Assembly: GCF_001641265.1 (NCBI RefSeq)
Contig: NW_020167520.1
Location: 124,001-188,000, forward strand
Length of the DNA: 64,000 bases
DNA from: Pseudogymnoascus destructans
Taxonomy: Eukaryota > Ascomycota > Leotiomycetes > Thelebolales > Thelebolaceae
Reading direction: 5' to 3'
The position numbers were made by a program, and so were the translations under genes. Numbering within the stretch: the first letter of the stretch is position 1; every line of letters starts with the position of its first letter. This document shows, one piece after another, positions 10,176 through 20,394 of this stretch. The notes beneath the pieces are model-generated. The model was not told where the DNA came from and did no database searches. It worked only from the letters and a program-made list of their open reading frames with translations.

Positions 10176-11322
10176 CTATCCGACCCCACCCTCCGCACCG
10201 CCTTCCCCTTCTTCCCCCCCCCCAGTCCCCAACCCCGGCATCTGATCCACCGTCTTCCCATCCACCGTAATCTTCCCCGACTTCCACTTCTTCACCACCC
10301 CCCCCCAATCCCCAATTTCTTCTTCGGATTAACCTTCAGCGTCGGTATCCTCGCCTTCTTCCTCGGACTCTCGCCTTCATCCTCATCGCCGTCGTCGTTG
10401 TAGTTCACACCCTCCAGGTCCTCGAGTGAGCGCTTCTGCGGACTCAGTTTGATGTTTGGAGTCGACCTCCTGCTCGTGGGAGGCGTCACACCGGATTGGC
10501 CATTGATCTTCATGATTGCTGCGCGCCCGCTTGCTCGCCCGCCACCTTTGTTATGTAGGTTCAGATGTCTCGCAAACACCTTGATATTAATATACCTCGG
10601 ACACCTCGGACACAGCGTAGTAGGGAACGTAACAGGTTCGGCCACCGCCGGGGGTGGCGACGGGTCCGCGGAGTCGAATGACGAGTCCGGTCCGTCAAGC
10701 TGACTCCCGCTACTAGCCAAGAGATTCTTCGACTTCGACTTGCGATTCGCCGTACTGTCGTCCTTGGGAAATGGGAGCCCATAGATATCATGGCCCTGCT
10801 TATCAATATACGGATGCCTCTTACAGTATTCCACGCCCGGCTCCGGCTTGCGGCCACCATTCCCATCAGTCGGGTGTAGTAGTTTAGGAAGTCCGCATTT
10901 GGGGCAGCGGATCTCGTGGACGGTGGCTAGCGGATTGCCCTTGATTGTGACCAACCCGTCTTCGTATATAGCAGCATCGTTCTCAAGTCGTTTGGGGGGG
11001 GAGTGCTTTTGTTTTGAGGATTTCGAGGGCGTGGTTGGCTGATCGGGAAAGGCTTGGGCGGCTTCTTGCTCTATTAGTATAGCGGCTGTGTTTGCTTTGG
11101 CTATTCGTTCGTCGCGGTGCACTTTGAGGACTATGTCGTGGATTATGTTGTATAGTTCGTCGTCGAGGATTGGGTATGTCTGTGTGGATGCCTGTGAGCC
11201 TAAACTTCTGAATTGAGGGGGGCGAGAGGACTTACGTATGCATCTAGACTGTCTACCGCCTCGCCCTCTGGAGAGACAATTAATCGAGCTTGTTCTTCGG
11301 TATCGCTGGTATATGAAGCCAT
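10176..11322 (-). CDS. Sgf11-type zinc-finger protein (candidate SAGA deubiquitinase-module subunit)
   Basis: Exon 1 is 11322-11236 and exon 2 starts at 11179 (GTAAGT donor, CACAG acceptor). A helical N-terminal part (ILDDELYNIIHDIVLKVHR) is followed by a first cluster, CPKCGLPK...EYCKRHP...GHDIYGLPFP, then a single finger CPRC-x11-HLNLH next to RASGRAAIMK and a basic tail. The second finger and its GR-S-R-A-A flank resemble Sgf11, which docks the SAGA H2B deubiquitinase to nucleosomes. The last ligand here is His where Sgf11 normally has Cys. An alternative is an uncharacterised fungal transcription regulator of the same architecture. The literal stop is at 10292. If one base is missing in the C run 10298-10306, the frame continues with VKKWKSGKITVDGK to a stop at 10176. 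Confidence 0.6.
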
Positions 11323-11844
11323 GGTGTGTTCTCGGTGCTCTGCCGTGACCCTCCGGCAGCCCTTGCAGAAATTTATATAAATTGAATCTGCAAACCCGCC
11401 CAGAATTAGCACCTCCACCTCCTCAAACAAATTATGCAAATAGTTAAACTCACAAAAGCAAGGAATCGTTATGTTGGTTGTCCAGTTTCACAGCCTCCAA
11501 AAGTCAGAGCTGGTAAACCGTAATGGTCCAAGAATTCATCGGCGATAGCGAAGTGAAACCCGCAGCCCTGGCCCAAGCTTGGGTCGGCAGTAAGTTGAGA
11601 TCAGCGCCGGAAACGGCTCACCGCCTTGCTTATCACATGTAGTTGGGTTTGGCCCGAAGGAACATTTCCGAATAAACAACGTCTCTCTCAAAGACAAATT
11701 CCTTCCAACTCAGACCTGTCCTTTACGATATCTACCTCGACTCGCCATTTTCAACCATCAACCCCTTCTCCCCCTGTTTTCACGAACCTCACGCCAACAA
11801 ATCCTCAAGCGGCGGGTGAGCGCGGACACATCCCACCGCCCACC
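11323..11844. promoter_or_regulatory. Divergent intergenic region, Sgf11-type gene / GNAT gene
   Basis: A 522-bp region between outward-facing starts. A longer open frame upstream of the GNAT ATG (from 11626) shows no conserved sequence and is treated as 5' UTR. Confidence 0.45.
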
Positions 11845-12993
11845 ATGGACAACAAAACCCTCCCTCCCCCCACACAATCCTCAATCCGCTCATTCTTCAA
11901 ACCAAAATCACCCTCCTACGCCCTTCCCCCCTCCATCAACCCCCCCAAGGGCCTCCCCACCACATCCGTCACAGCGCCGCCACCATCCCCCCTCCCCCAA
12001 TCCGCCACGTCGACCCCACCACCACCACCACCCGCCTCAACAACAGCACAACAACCCCCCGCGCCAACCACCGCCACAACCGCAACCACAAAGCCAATCC
12101 ACCCCCAAGCCACCATCTCCCCCATCCTCCCCTCCCACATCCCAGCCCTGAAACGCATCAACGCCCTCCTCCTCTGCATCACCTACCCCGACTCCTTCTA
12201 CACCCGGATCCTCGCCCCCTCCCCCACCCCCTCTTTCTCCCGCGCTATCCTCTGGTCCACCTCACCCTCCCAAACCACACCATCAGCAACTCCCCCGACA
12301 TTGGTGGGGGGTGTGGTGTGTCGTCTCGAACCATCACCAGCGACAGGGGGGAGGGAGGAGGGGTCGGAGCAGCAGATTTATATACAATCCCTCGCCCTCC
12401 TCTCGCCTTACCGACACCTTGGGCTCGCGTCCGCAGCCCTCTCCTCCATCATAACCTCCATCGTGTCGGCTCCCCTCTCACCGCCTATAACGAGTTTGTA
12501 TGCGCATGTGTGGACGGAGAATACAGAGGGGTTGGAGTGGTATAAGGCGCGGGGGTTTGAGGTTGAGGGAGGGGCCGTGGGGGGGTATTATAGGAGGTTA
12601 AGTCCGGATACGGCGTGGGTTCTGCGGAGGAGGTTGGGGGCTAGGGATTATTTGGAGTATGGATCTAGCGGCGCTGGGGCTTCGGCTGCGACAAATGGGG
12701 GAGTGGTTTTGGGAAATAGAGCACCGCCGCCGCCGCCGCAGGGGAATGGGAACAAGGAAAATAGACGGCCCCCGCCAAAGACGGGGAACTCATACCAAAC
12801 GATGGGGCCGGGGATGGAATGGAACGACCTCCCCACTGACATCCTTCTACCCGTCCCTCCCAGGCAGGGTGGAGGGAACGGGAGCGGGGTAGATGGCAGT
12901 GGACCCCCTTCGTCGGCTGTGTCGTCGAGGAGTAGTTCGGTGGTGGGGGGGAAGAAGAAGAGGGTTTATCCTGCTGCTGCTTTTGGGTCGTAG
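11845..12993 (+). CDS. GNAT-family N-acetyltransferase (Naa50/San-like) with N-terminal PIP box
   Basis: A single exon of 382 residues; the start is ATG in a CCCACC-ATG context. Residues 11-18 read QSSIRSFF followed by KPK, an exact match to the PCNA-interacting consensus Qxx[ILM]xx[FY][FY]. A Pro/Thr/Ala-rich linker follows (to ~100). The GNAT domain (~105-265) has the YIQSLALLSPYRHLGLA strand and acetyl-CoA loop, then LYAHVWTENTEGLEWYKARGF, the Naa50-like substrate-side motif. The C-terminal ~110 residues are Gly/Ser/Pro-rich and end in a basic KKKRVYP patch. San/Naa50 enzymes acetylate N-termini or lysines and affect sister chromatid cohesion. A PIP box would place this one at replication forks, which is inference. 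The Eco1 family also carries a PIP box but has a different GNAT signature. Confidence 0.78.
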   Translation: MDNKTLPPPTQSSIRSFFKPKSPSYALPPSINPPKGLPTTSVTAPPPSPLPQSATSTPPPPPPASTTAQQPPAPTTATTATTKPIHPQATISPILPSHIPALKRINALLLCITYPDSFYTRILAPSPTPSFSRAILWSTSPSQTTPSATPPTLVGGVVCRLEPSPATGGREEGSEQQIYIQSLALLSPYRHLGLASAALSSIITSIVSAPLSPPITSLYAHVWTENTEGLEWYKARGFEVEGGAVGGYYRRLSPDTAWVLRRRLGARDYLEYGSSGAGASAATNGGVVLGNRAPPPPPQGNGNKENRRPPPKTGNSYQTMGPGMEWNDLPTDILLPVPPRQGGGNGSGVDGSGPPSSAVSSRSSSVVGGKKKRVYPAAAFGS

Positions 12994-13618
12994 GATGGGG
13001 GAAGGGGGAGGAAGAGAAGGAAGGGGAGAAGGGAAGGGAAGAGGGGAGTGGGGACGGGAGATATATATGGGATGTGCTGTATGTACTACTGCATGATGGG
13101 GGGGTGAATGTATTTGATAGAGAGTAGATGGGAGATGTAGTTTGAGTGTGCATATGGAGAGGGGTACCCCCAACTGCGAGGTGTGGGGAAGAATATTGCC
13201 GTAAAAGAGAATAAAATATTTGTTGTTCTTCTTGTCTGCGTAGTCGTGAGTTCTTCGCCGCCAACCTCCCCTCTACCCCATACATCGGCTAAGAATAGAC
13301 AGATAAAACACATACATAAAATAACCCTTTTAAATTCCGATAATGCTAGATAAAATGCATATATATATTTCCCCCACCCCACCATACCCAACCTAGCAAT
13401 CCTAAAACACCCCAACGGGGTGCAGAGAAAGAACGCCTCATAGGACTTCGATCCTCACCCCCTCTGTCATCGACTATCATCACAGTTAGTAGATCAACCA
13501 TCATCACAGTTAGTAGATTAACCATCATCACAGTTAGTAGATCAACCATCAACCCACCCTCCTCTTTCCCCCCTCCCCACTCCCCATCTCCCTCGCCAGC
13601 CACCAACTAAACCACCGC
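12994..13618. other. Convergent 3' intergenic region with repeats
   Basis: Holds the 3' ends of the GNAT and glucokinase genes. G-rich tracts follow the GNAT stop at 13000-13070, and a short tandem repeat lies at 13475-13546. No gene recognised. Confidence 0.5.
13475..13546. repeat. Three tandem copies of a 24-bp unit
   Basis: Units at 13475-13498, 13499-13522 and 13523-13546 share CATCACAGTTAGTAGAT. They differ at the first base and at one C/T position. They lie just past the glucokinase stop codon, so they probably fall in its 3' UTR. Confidence 0.9.
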
Positions 13619-15220
13619 TTAAACCGTCTCCTTCACCCCCTCAGCCACAAGCGCAATCAACGCCGCCCCAACCCCACTCCCATCCTTCGCAATCCCAATC
13701 CTCACCCTCCTCTCCCCGCTCTTCCCCATGCCGTCCACCTTCCGCAGGGCAGCGCGCATATGCTCTTCGAAAGCGGGGTAGAACTCGACGAGCGAGCCGT
13801 CGACGCCTACATCTACAATGTCATCTTCCCAGACCTCTGCGCCAGCCGCACCAGAGGAAGTGTCGAGACGCCCACTCTGCACGACGATAGCACCCACAGC
13901 CACGGCAGAGAGACGTGCAGCACGGCGTCCGATGGCGTAAGCGATGGTCTTAATCGCCTTCGCATCCTCAACATTCGCCTGCTTAACAGCGAGTTGCACT
14001 GCAATCTCCTTCCTCAGCGCCGCAAGGTCGTCACTCTCATCCGCTGCCGCAACAGAGAGAATGCTGCTATCCACCCCACTGTGCGTCTTCAACGGCGACG
14101 TACTCTCGATTGCCGCGGCATCGGTGAAGATCAGGTTATCCTTGTGCAGAGCCAGGATAGCGAGACGGAGGAGTTCACCAAGGAACATTCCCGAGACGCG
14201 CTTCTCGAACATTTGGATCCCCGGGTTGACTGAGGCGGTGTCGAGATCCCTGTCGTAAACGGTGGTGGGGAGGACGGTGAGTTCGTTATCGAAGGAGCCC
14301 CATTCGGTGTTAACCACCATTTGCCCCGTGGACTTGTCGTACGCGCCCTCAAGGCCCTTCTTGATATTCGCCAGTTTCTCGACATACGCGCCGTTCGTGC
14401 CCGTTCCGAAGATGGCGCCGAGGACGGTGGGGGTTTTGCCGGGGGATGTGTACGAGCGCGACATCAGCGTTCCGACCGTGTCGTTGACGAGGGCGGAGAC
14501 GCGGACGGGGAGGTGGAGGGCGTCAATCGCGTCCTGGAGGAGTTGGCAGACATCCTTCCCCACCGCATCGGCGATATCAAAGCCCTTAGTCCAGCGAATC
14601 AGGGTGCCGCGGTTAATGCCGATCTGGTGGACGGGGAAGGAGAAGGTGAAGCCGAGCTTGAAGATGTTTTCGTCTCTGTAGCCGGCGGGGGAGGAGGCGG
14701 CGGTATTGCGGCGGCGGAGGTGCGATTCGAAGTGCTCCTCGTGGTGCTCTTTGAGGAAGAGCCCGATTTGCTTGGCGAGGAAATCAAACAGCTCCTTTGC
14801 GGTCTTGGCGATCATTAGTTCTTTCGGGATCGCGACTTTGGATTGCGTGAGGGTGAAGGTCGTGTCGCCGTGCAGGTGGATGGAGCAGACGCGGAAGTTG
14901 GTTCCGCCGAGGTCGACGGCGAGGTAGACGCCCTGGGTGTGTGTTAGCTGTGTTCGCGCCAGTTGGGGTTTAAGTAGTTCTCACCTTCTCTGTGCCGTTG
15001 GGAACGCCGGTAACGTATGTGGGGATCTGGCTCATCGAGGTTCCATCCTTCAGCAGGCCCTCCTCTGTAAATTCGTTATTCCCGGCTCCCTGGCATCGTG
15101 TGACGTGGGTTACATACGCATCTGGGTAATGAAATGTTTCCCCGCCTTGAGCACCTCATCATCGGTGTAGTCGAACTCCTTGGCCACGCGCTGCGCGGCT
15201 TCCTGAAGAGGAGAAGACAT
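13619..15220 (-). CDS. glkA: Glucokinase (GlkA-type hexokinase)
   Basis: Exons 15220-15118, 15064-14985 and 14932-13619 give 498 residues, the family's usual length. The start MSSPLQEAAQRVAKEFD aligns with the normal start of filamentous-fungal glucokinases. Visible motifs are VDLGGTNFRV (phosphate loop), the sugar-binding stretch FSFPVHQIGINRG and RWTKGFDI, VNDTVGTLMSRSY with the catalytic Asp, GAIFGTGTNGAY, and NTEWGSFDNE. The enzyme phosphorylates glucose to glucose-6-phosphate in the cytosol at the entry of glycolysis. The sequence resembles the glucokinase branch more than HxkA (short N-terminus, IPKELM and VGKDVCQLL strings). Codon third positions shift from C-rich at the start to G-rich at the end. 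A possible spliced N-terminal extension is described under 15388-15889. Confidence 0.95.
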
Positions 15221-15889
15221 GCTGCCCACTTGCGAGATGTGTGTTGTTGGGAGGAGGAAGGGGTGCGGGCACTCGCAGACAGCTTGCGCGGGTGCAGGAT
15301 TCGTGGAGGGAGGGCGGAATGTAGAAGACGGCGAGCTTATTGGGGTTTGGAGGAAGCTCGAGGGGCCGGTGAAGAAGAACTGGATGAACTATAGGTGATG
15401 GCTCAGTCAGCGTTCTGGGGTGATGACATGAGCGATTATGTGCATTTAGTATCTTACTAGGGCTAGGACGATGCCGGCGACGGAGATGAGACGAACAAGG
15501 CCGATTGGATTTGAAGGGGAGCAATATAGGGCCGAGAAGAGACCTATATTTTTGTGAGAAGTGATTGATTGTGGAGGGGTTGAAGCCACACTTGGCGGGG
15601 TCGATGACGAGGTGAGGGGAGAGAGTACTTCCAGTACGGAGCTGGTATGTGACTGTACGGTTCGGCGGTACAGCCAGCGGAAGTCGGCGTAGGGTACAGA
15701 GGAAAAAGAAACTGTAGTTTGTAGGTCGTAGGTCGTAGCTTGGTCGGACGCGGCGGGGACCTCATGTTTAGTGGGTTGTGGGGGGTTTTTGGGTGGTTTT
15801 GGGTGGTTTTGGTTGGTTTGGGGTGGTTTTGGCCTGGTTTTTGGCGGGTTGGGCAGGAAAGTAGGACCGAGAATGGCGGATTGGGACAT
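15221..15889 (-). other. Spliced leader open frame in phase with glucokinase
   Basis: An ATG at 15889 opens a frame to 15458, where a GTAAGA donor, a CTGACTG branch-like string and a CTATAG acceptor define an intron 15457-15389. The next exon (15388 on) stays open and runs in frame into the glucokinase ATG at 15220. Read through, it would add 200 residues: a Pro/Lys/Asn-rich start, then a hydrophobic stretch at the exon junction (VRLISVAGIVLAL, then FFFTGPSSF). The simplest view is a 5' UTR with an intron and an upstream ATG. The alternative is a longer, membrane-anchored isoform. Confidence 0.4.
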
Positions 15890-16091
15890 AAAGTAAGTAG
15901 CAAGTAGGGTACTCGAGTAGTACGGGGTTTCAGCAAGAGACACACGACAGCGACGACGAGGGATTGATTGGAGAGTAAGAGGATAGTAGAGCAGAGTCAA
16001 GATTGATGTAATTGTATGTGAAGCTGTGTAAATTATAGAGATGGAGAGAGAGGAGAGGGGGGGGGGAATGATTCGAGCCGGAGGTAAGATT

Positions 16092-16135
16092 GCAGGCGCT
16101 ACAGGCGCTACAGGCGCTACAGGCGCTACAGGCGT
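16092..16135. repeat. 9-bp tandem repeat (unit GGCGCTACA)
   Basis: About five near-perfect units of CAGGCGCTA, upstream of the glucokinase leader frame. Confidence 0.85.
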
Positions 16136-16427
16136 GTAATGGGAGGAAAGTTGGGGGTAGAGACAGAGTAGTACTGGCCAGATTGACATGAAGCATTTGA
16201 TAGTATGGAGATCTGTACAGTTCGGGTAGGAAGAAGGGAAGATAGACAGGTCAACGACCCAACCACCAAGACGCCACAGTCCGACCGGTGAGGAGGGCTA
16301 TAAGCGCCAAGAGGACTCGCTCCAATAGGAGACAAGTGGAGGCATTGGAATTGATTGGAATTGGAGACGATGACAATATATATATATGTCTATTTGCTTT
16401 AGATGCGAGGCCGTTATGTATATTTCG

Positions 16428-16462
16428 TGGCTGTGGCGGTGGCTGTGGCGGTGGCTGTGGCT
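16428..16462. repeat. 12-bp tandem repeat (unit GGCTGTGGCGGT)
   Basis: About two and a half units next to a short TATATATATA tract at 16376-16386. Confidence 0.8.
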
Positions 16463-16611
16463 AACCTCATATCCTCACCGGATGCAGGACGGTGCAGTGC
16501 CTCCTAATAGAAGTGACTCCCATTTCTAATCAAGTGACTTCACCCACCACCCCCACTACCACCAATCTGCCAGTACCACCACTACTCAGCGCTCGTACCA
16601 CGCACTAATCT

Positions 16612-17204
16612 GGTCTGCCACTCCCACTAGCCATCCACTCACTGCCACTCCCACTAACCATCTGCCACTCCCACTAACCATCCACTAACCATCCACTAAC
16701 CACCCACTAACCATCCACTAACCACCCACTAACCATCCACTAACCATACACTAACCATCCACCAGCCATCCACTACCCATTCACTAACCATCCACTAACC
16801 ATTCCACTAACCATCCACTAACCATCCACCATCCACTAACCATTCACTAACCATCCACTAACCACTAACCATCCACTAACCATCCACTAACCATCCACCA
16901 TCCACTAACCATCCACTAGCCATCCACTAACCATTCACTAACCATCCACTAACCACTAACCATCCACTAACCATCCACTAACCATCCACCATCCACTAAC
17001 CATCCACTACCCACTAACCATCCACTAACCATCCACTACCATCCCCTACCATCCACTACCATCCACTACCATCCCCTACCATCCCCTACCATCCCCTACC
17101 ATCCCCTACCATCCCCTACCATCCCCTACCATCCCCTACCATCCCCTACCATCCACTACCATCCACTACCCATCCACTACCCATCCACTACCCATCCACT
17201 AACC
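16612..17204. repeat. Compound minisatellite with 11-bp and 10-bp units
   Basis: The left part is built from CCATCCACTAA units with point variants and deletions; the right part (about 17040-17160) shifts to CATCCCCTAC. A 77-bp block beginning at 16841 recurs unchanged at 16932, giving a 91-bp higher-order period. Strong strand asymmetry: almost no G on the plus strand. Confidence 0.95.
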
Positions 17205-17908
17205 ACGCCCTCTTCCCCCTGTTCGCACCCTGCCATCCCCTGCCATCCCCTTTCTATGGTATCCCAGATATCCCGCCTACGTATGTACATTTCTGTTAGA
17301 GGTACTTGCATACACACACAAATACAGAACCCCCAATATGTATCTATAATGTATTCTTAGTCGAACTGTACCTCTACCCATCACATCCCACTCCCCAAAT
17401 CCTTCTCCCTCCACCAACAACAACCACCCACTACCACAGCCCATCCTCATCCTCATCTTCATCCTCATCCTCATCCTCGAATCCTCGAATCCCATCATCT
17501 CATCCCAGCCCAAGTCCAGCTCAGCCCACAGCCGCACTCCTTCTCCTTCAATAACAGTAATTCCCATTATCCATCCCCCCCCCCTCCAACGACAACCCCC
17601 ATCCCTCTTCAACTTTTCAACGACAACCCCCATCCCCCTCTTCAACCTTTCAATTCAACAACAACAACCCCATCCCCCTCCTCCACTCATACCCACACCT
17701 ATCCCACCCTAAACCCACCACCCTGAATTGGTCCTGCGGCTGTCAACATCTGACACAAAGCTGACCTCTTCTCCCCCTCCCGCCCGACTCCCGCCTTTGA
17801 ACACTCCTACCACTACCCACACTCGCTCTTCTTTTGTTCCTCTACATCCTCTCCTCTCCCCCCCCCCCCAACCTCCTTCTCCTCCCTCCTCGCGCCCTTT
17901 CCTTCTTA

Positions 17909-20394
17909 ATGAGTTCTACCAGCTCGCGCTTCAAAGGATTCGGCTTCGGATCAAAGCGCAAATCGCCCGCAGGTCCAGGCATCCCACCACCAACCCAGCC
18001 GTCGCCGCTCCAGCAGCAACGACAACCGCCGCAACAGCAGCAGCAGCCCCTCCCACCCCAACAGCAACTGCCACATAACCCCCAACTCGCCGGCCAGCCC
18101 GTCCGCCCCGGCCCCCTCTCCCAATCAAGCTCCTCGAGCAGCCTCGTCATGAACCAGCACCCAGGCGCCGGTCCTCGCCCACCGAGCTACACGGGTTATC
18201 CGCCTGGCGTCGCGCAGGGCAGAGCAGGAAGCCCGAACATGGTCCCAGGGAACCCGTGCACGCCGCCGTCGCAGGTCCTTGGTGGTCTGCCACCTATCAA
18301 TACCGCTCCAGGGGGTTATCCCCAGCAGCAACAGCAGCATATGGGGGCTCCGTCGCAGCTCCCTGGCGGTCCGCCGGGGTATGGTGGACAGCAGCCTTAT
18401 GCCCCGCAGGGTGGTATGGTGCCTGCGCCGTATACGAGGAATAACGCAGTGGAGGTGGAAGGTGCGGGGAGAAGCAAATCGCAGCTGATTGTTGGTATTG
18501 ATTTTGTGAGTTCTCCATCTTTGACACCCCGGGACGGGCCTTCCCGAGACGAGCACGGCAGAAGCTAATAAGACTTCAAGGGTACTACTTTCTCCGGCGT
18601 GGCTTTTGCCTTCATCTCGAATGATAATGCCGAGCCGAAGGAGGATATTATTACGGAGTGGCCTGGTGCGGGTATATACACGAAGCAGAAGGTGACCAGA
18701 GCGGGATGATCCAACAGGTCGCGGGAATATCAACTAACATCTACAGATCCCCACCGTCCTCTACTATGACCAGTACCAAAAGGTCGTCGGCTGGGGCCCC
18801 GACATCGCCGACGCGTTGGCGCCAACCGGCTACCCCAAGCCCGGCGTCCAAAAGGTCGAGTGGTTCAAGCTGCAACTGATGCTCTCCGGAAACACCTACA
18901 TCGACCCGATCAACCTCCCCCCGCTTCCCCCCGGGAAGTCCGAGATCGACGTCGCCGCCGACTACCTCTTCAAGCTGCGCCAGGCCATGCGCAACCAGCT
19001 GCAGAAGTCCCTCGGCGAGGTCTTCAACCGCGAGGAGCGAAACATCAAGTACTTCCTCACCGTCCCCGCCATCTGGAACGACGCCGGAAAGGCCGCCACG
19101 CGCGCCGCCGCCATCCAGGCCGGGTTCCTGCGCGATGAGAACGATAACCGCCTCACCCTGATCACCGAGCCCGAAGCCGCCGCGATGTTCTGCGCCAAAG
19201 CCGGACTACTAAACCTCAAGGTGCACGACGCGATCCTGATCGTCGACTGTGGTGGTGGAACCGTCGATCTGATCGCCTACGAAGTCGAAGAGGAGTCCCC
19301 CTTCACAGTCGCCGAGTGCACCGCCGGCTCCGGCGACAGCTGCGGCTCCACGGCCCTCAACCGTAACTTCAGCAACATCCTTCGCACCAAGATCCGCAAG
19401 ATGAAACTCCCCGAGGGATCCCGCACCGCCGGGCGCGTGTACGCAAAGTGCATCATGGACTTTGAGAATCGCATCAAGGCGGATTTCAGGAATAATAACC
19501 AGAAGTGGGCTGTTGATGTTGGGATCGAGGCTGAGTTCCCCGATGCGGGGATTGAGGAGGGGTACATGACTTTTACCAACGAGGAGATCTTGCAGTGTTT
19601 CGAGCCGGTTGTTAACCGCATCTTGGAGTTGGTGAGGAACCAGATTATTGCGATCCAGGCGCAGAATCGCACTCTGCAGAATGTCCTTGTGGTGGGAGGG
19701 TTTGGAGCCAGCGAATACCTGTTCCAGCAGATCAAACTCCACGTCCCCCCGCAGTTCCAGGCTAAGGTCGTCAGACCCATGGACTCCGTCGCCGCCATCG
19801 TCAAGGGTGCCGTCACAGCCGGTATCTCGGAGCGCGTCGTCACATCCCGTGTAGCGCGCCGTCACTACCTCATGGCTACGCTGCAGCCGTTTAAGGAGGG
19901 GCACCATCCGGAGGCGTATAGGGTGCCCAGTTTGGATGGGAAGGATAGGTGTAAGTTCACAAGGCAGATCTTTGTGCAGAAGGGGCAGAGGGTAAAGATT
20001 GGGGAGCCGGTGAAGGTGTCGTTCTTTAGGCAGGTGGCGCCGGGGGCGACGCTGATGTATGAGGATATTTTGTATGCCTGTGATGATGAGATTTGTCCGG
20101 AGTATACGAAGGATCCCAGTATGTTATTCTTTCCCCACCACCCCACCTCACCCCGAGAAGCAAATATGCAAGGACATGACTAACAAGCGAATAGGAGTCA
20201 AGGAAGTCGTAACACTCACATCCGACCTCTCGCGCAAGAACCTGGAGAAGGACTTTGAGCGCATGGATACCCCCCAGGGAACCTTCTACCGCGTGTACTT
20301 TGACATCTACCTCACGCTCGATGGCTCGGAATTCAATGCTGAGCTGGTTTGTCAGGGTGAGGTGATGGGGAGGTGTACGTCGAGGTTCCGTTAA
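17909..20394 (+). CDS. HSPA12-like Hsp70-family protein with long Pro/Gln-rich N-terminus
   Basis: Exons 17909-18505, 18581-18691, 18747-20118 and 20195-20394 give 759 residues. Residues 1-190 are disordered, with Gln/Pro tracts and Tyr-Gly-Gly-Gln patches. The actin-like ATPase domain starts at LIVGIDFGTTFSGVAFA (phosphate 1) and continues with TVPAIWNDAGKAATRAAA, LITEPEAAA, ILIVDCGGGTVDL (phosphate 2), and NVLVVGGFGASEYL (adenosine motif). The domain lacks a canonical Hsp70 substrate-binding half, as in HSPA12A/B-type proteins common in ascomycetes. The role is unknown; ATP-dependent binding of client proteins is an inference. The last intron is phase 1 (branch GACTAAC, acceptor ATAG). The long repeat-rich region lies upstream. 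Confidence 0.9.

Larger units (their letters stand above)
15221..17908. other. Long intergenic region between glucokinase and the HSPA12-like gene
   Basis: A 2.7-kb divergent region. From the left it holds an open leader frame upstream of glucokinase (15889 inward), a 9-bp repeat at ~16093, a 12-bp repeat near 16430, a minisatellite at 16612-17204, and C-rich unstructured sequence up to the HSPA12-like start. No other gene recognised. Confidence 0.6.

Noticed and set aside
16612..17204. CRISPR array or telomere-like tract
   Set aside because: Units are 10-11 bp and contiguous without spacers, and the unit is not TTAGGG; it is a minisatellite in a eukaryotic genome.
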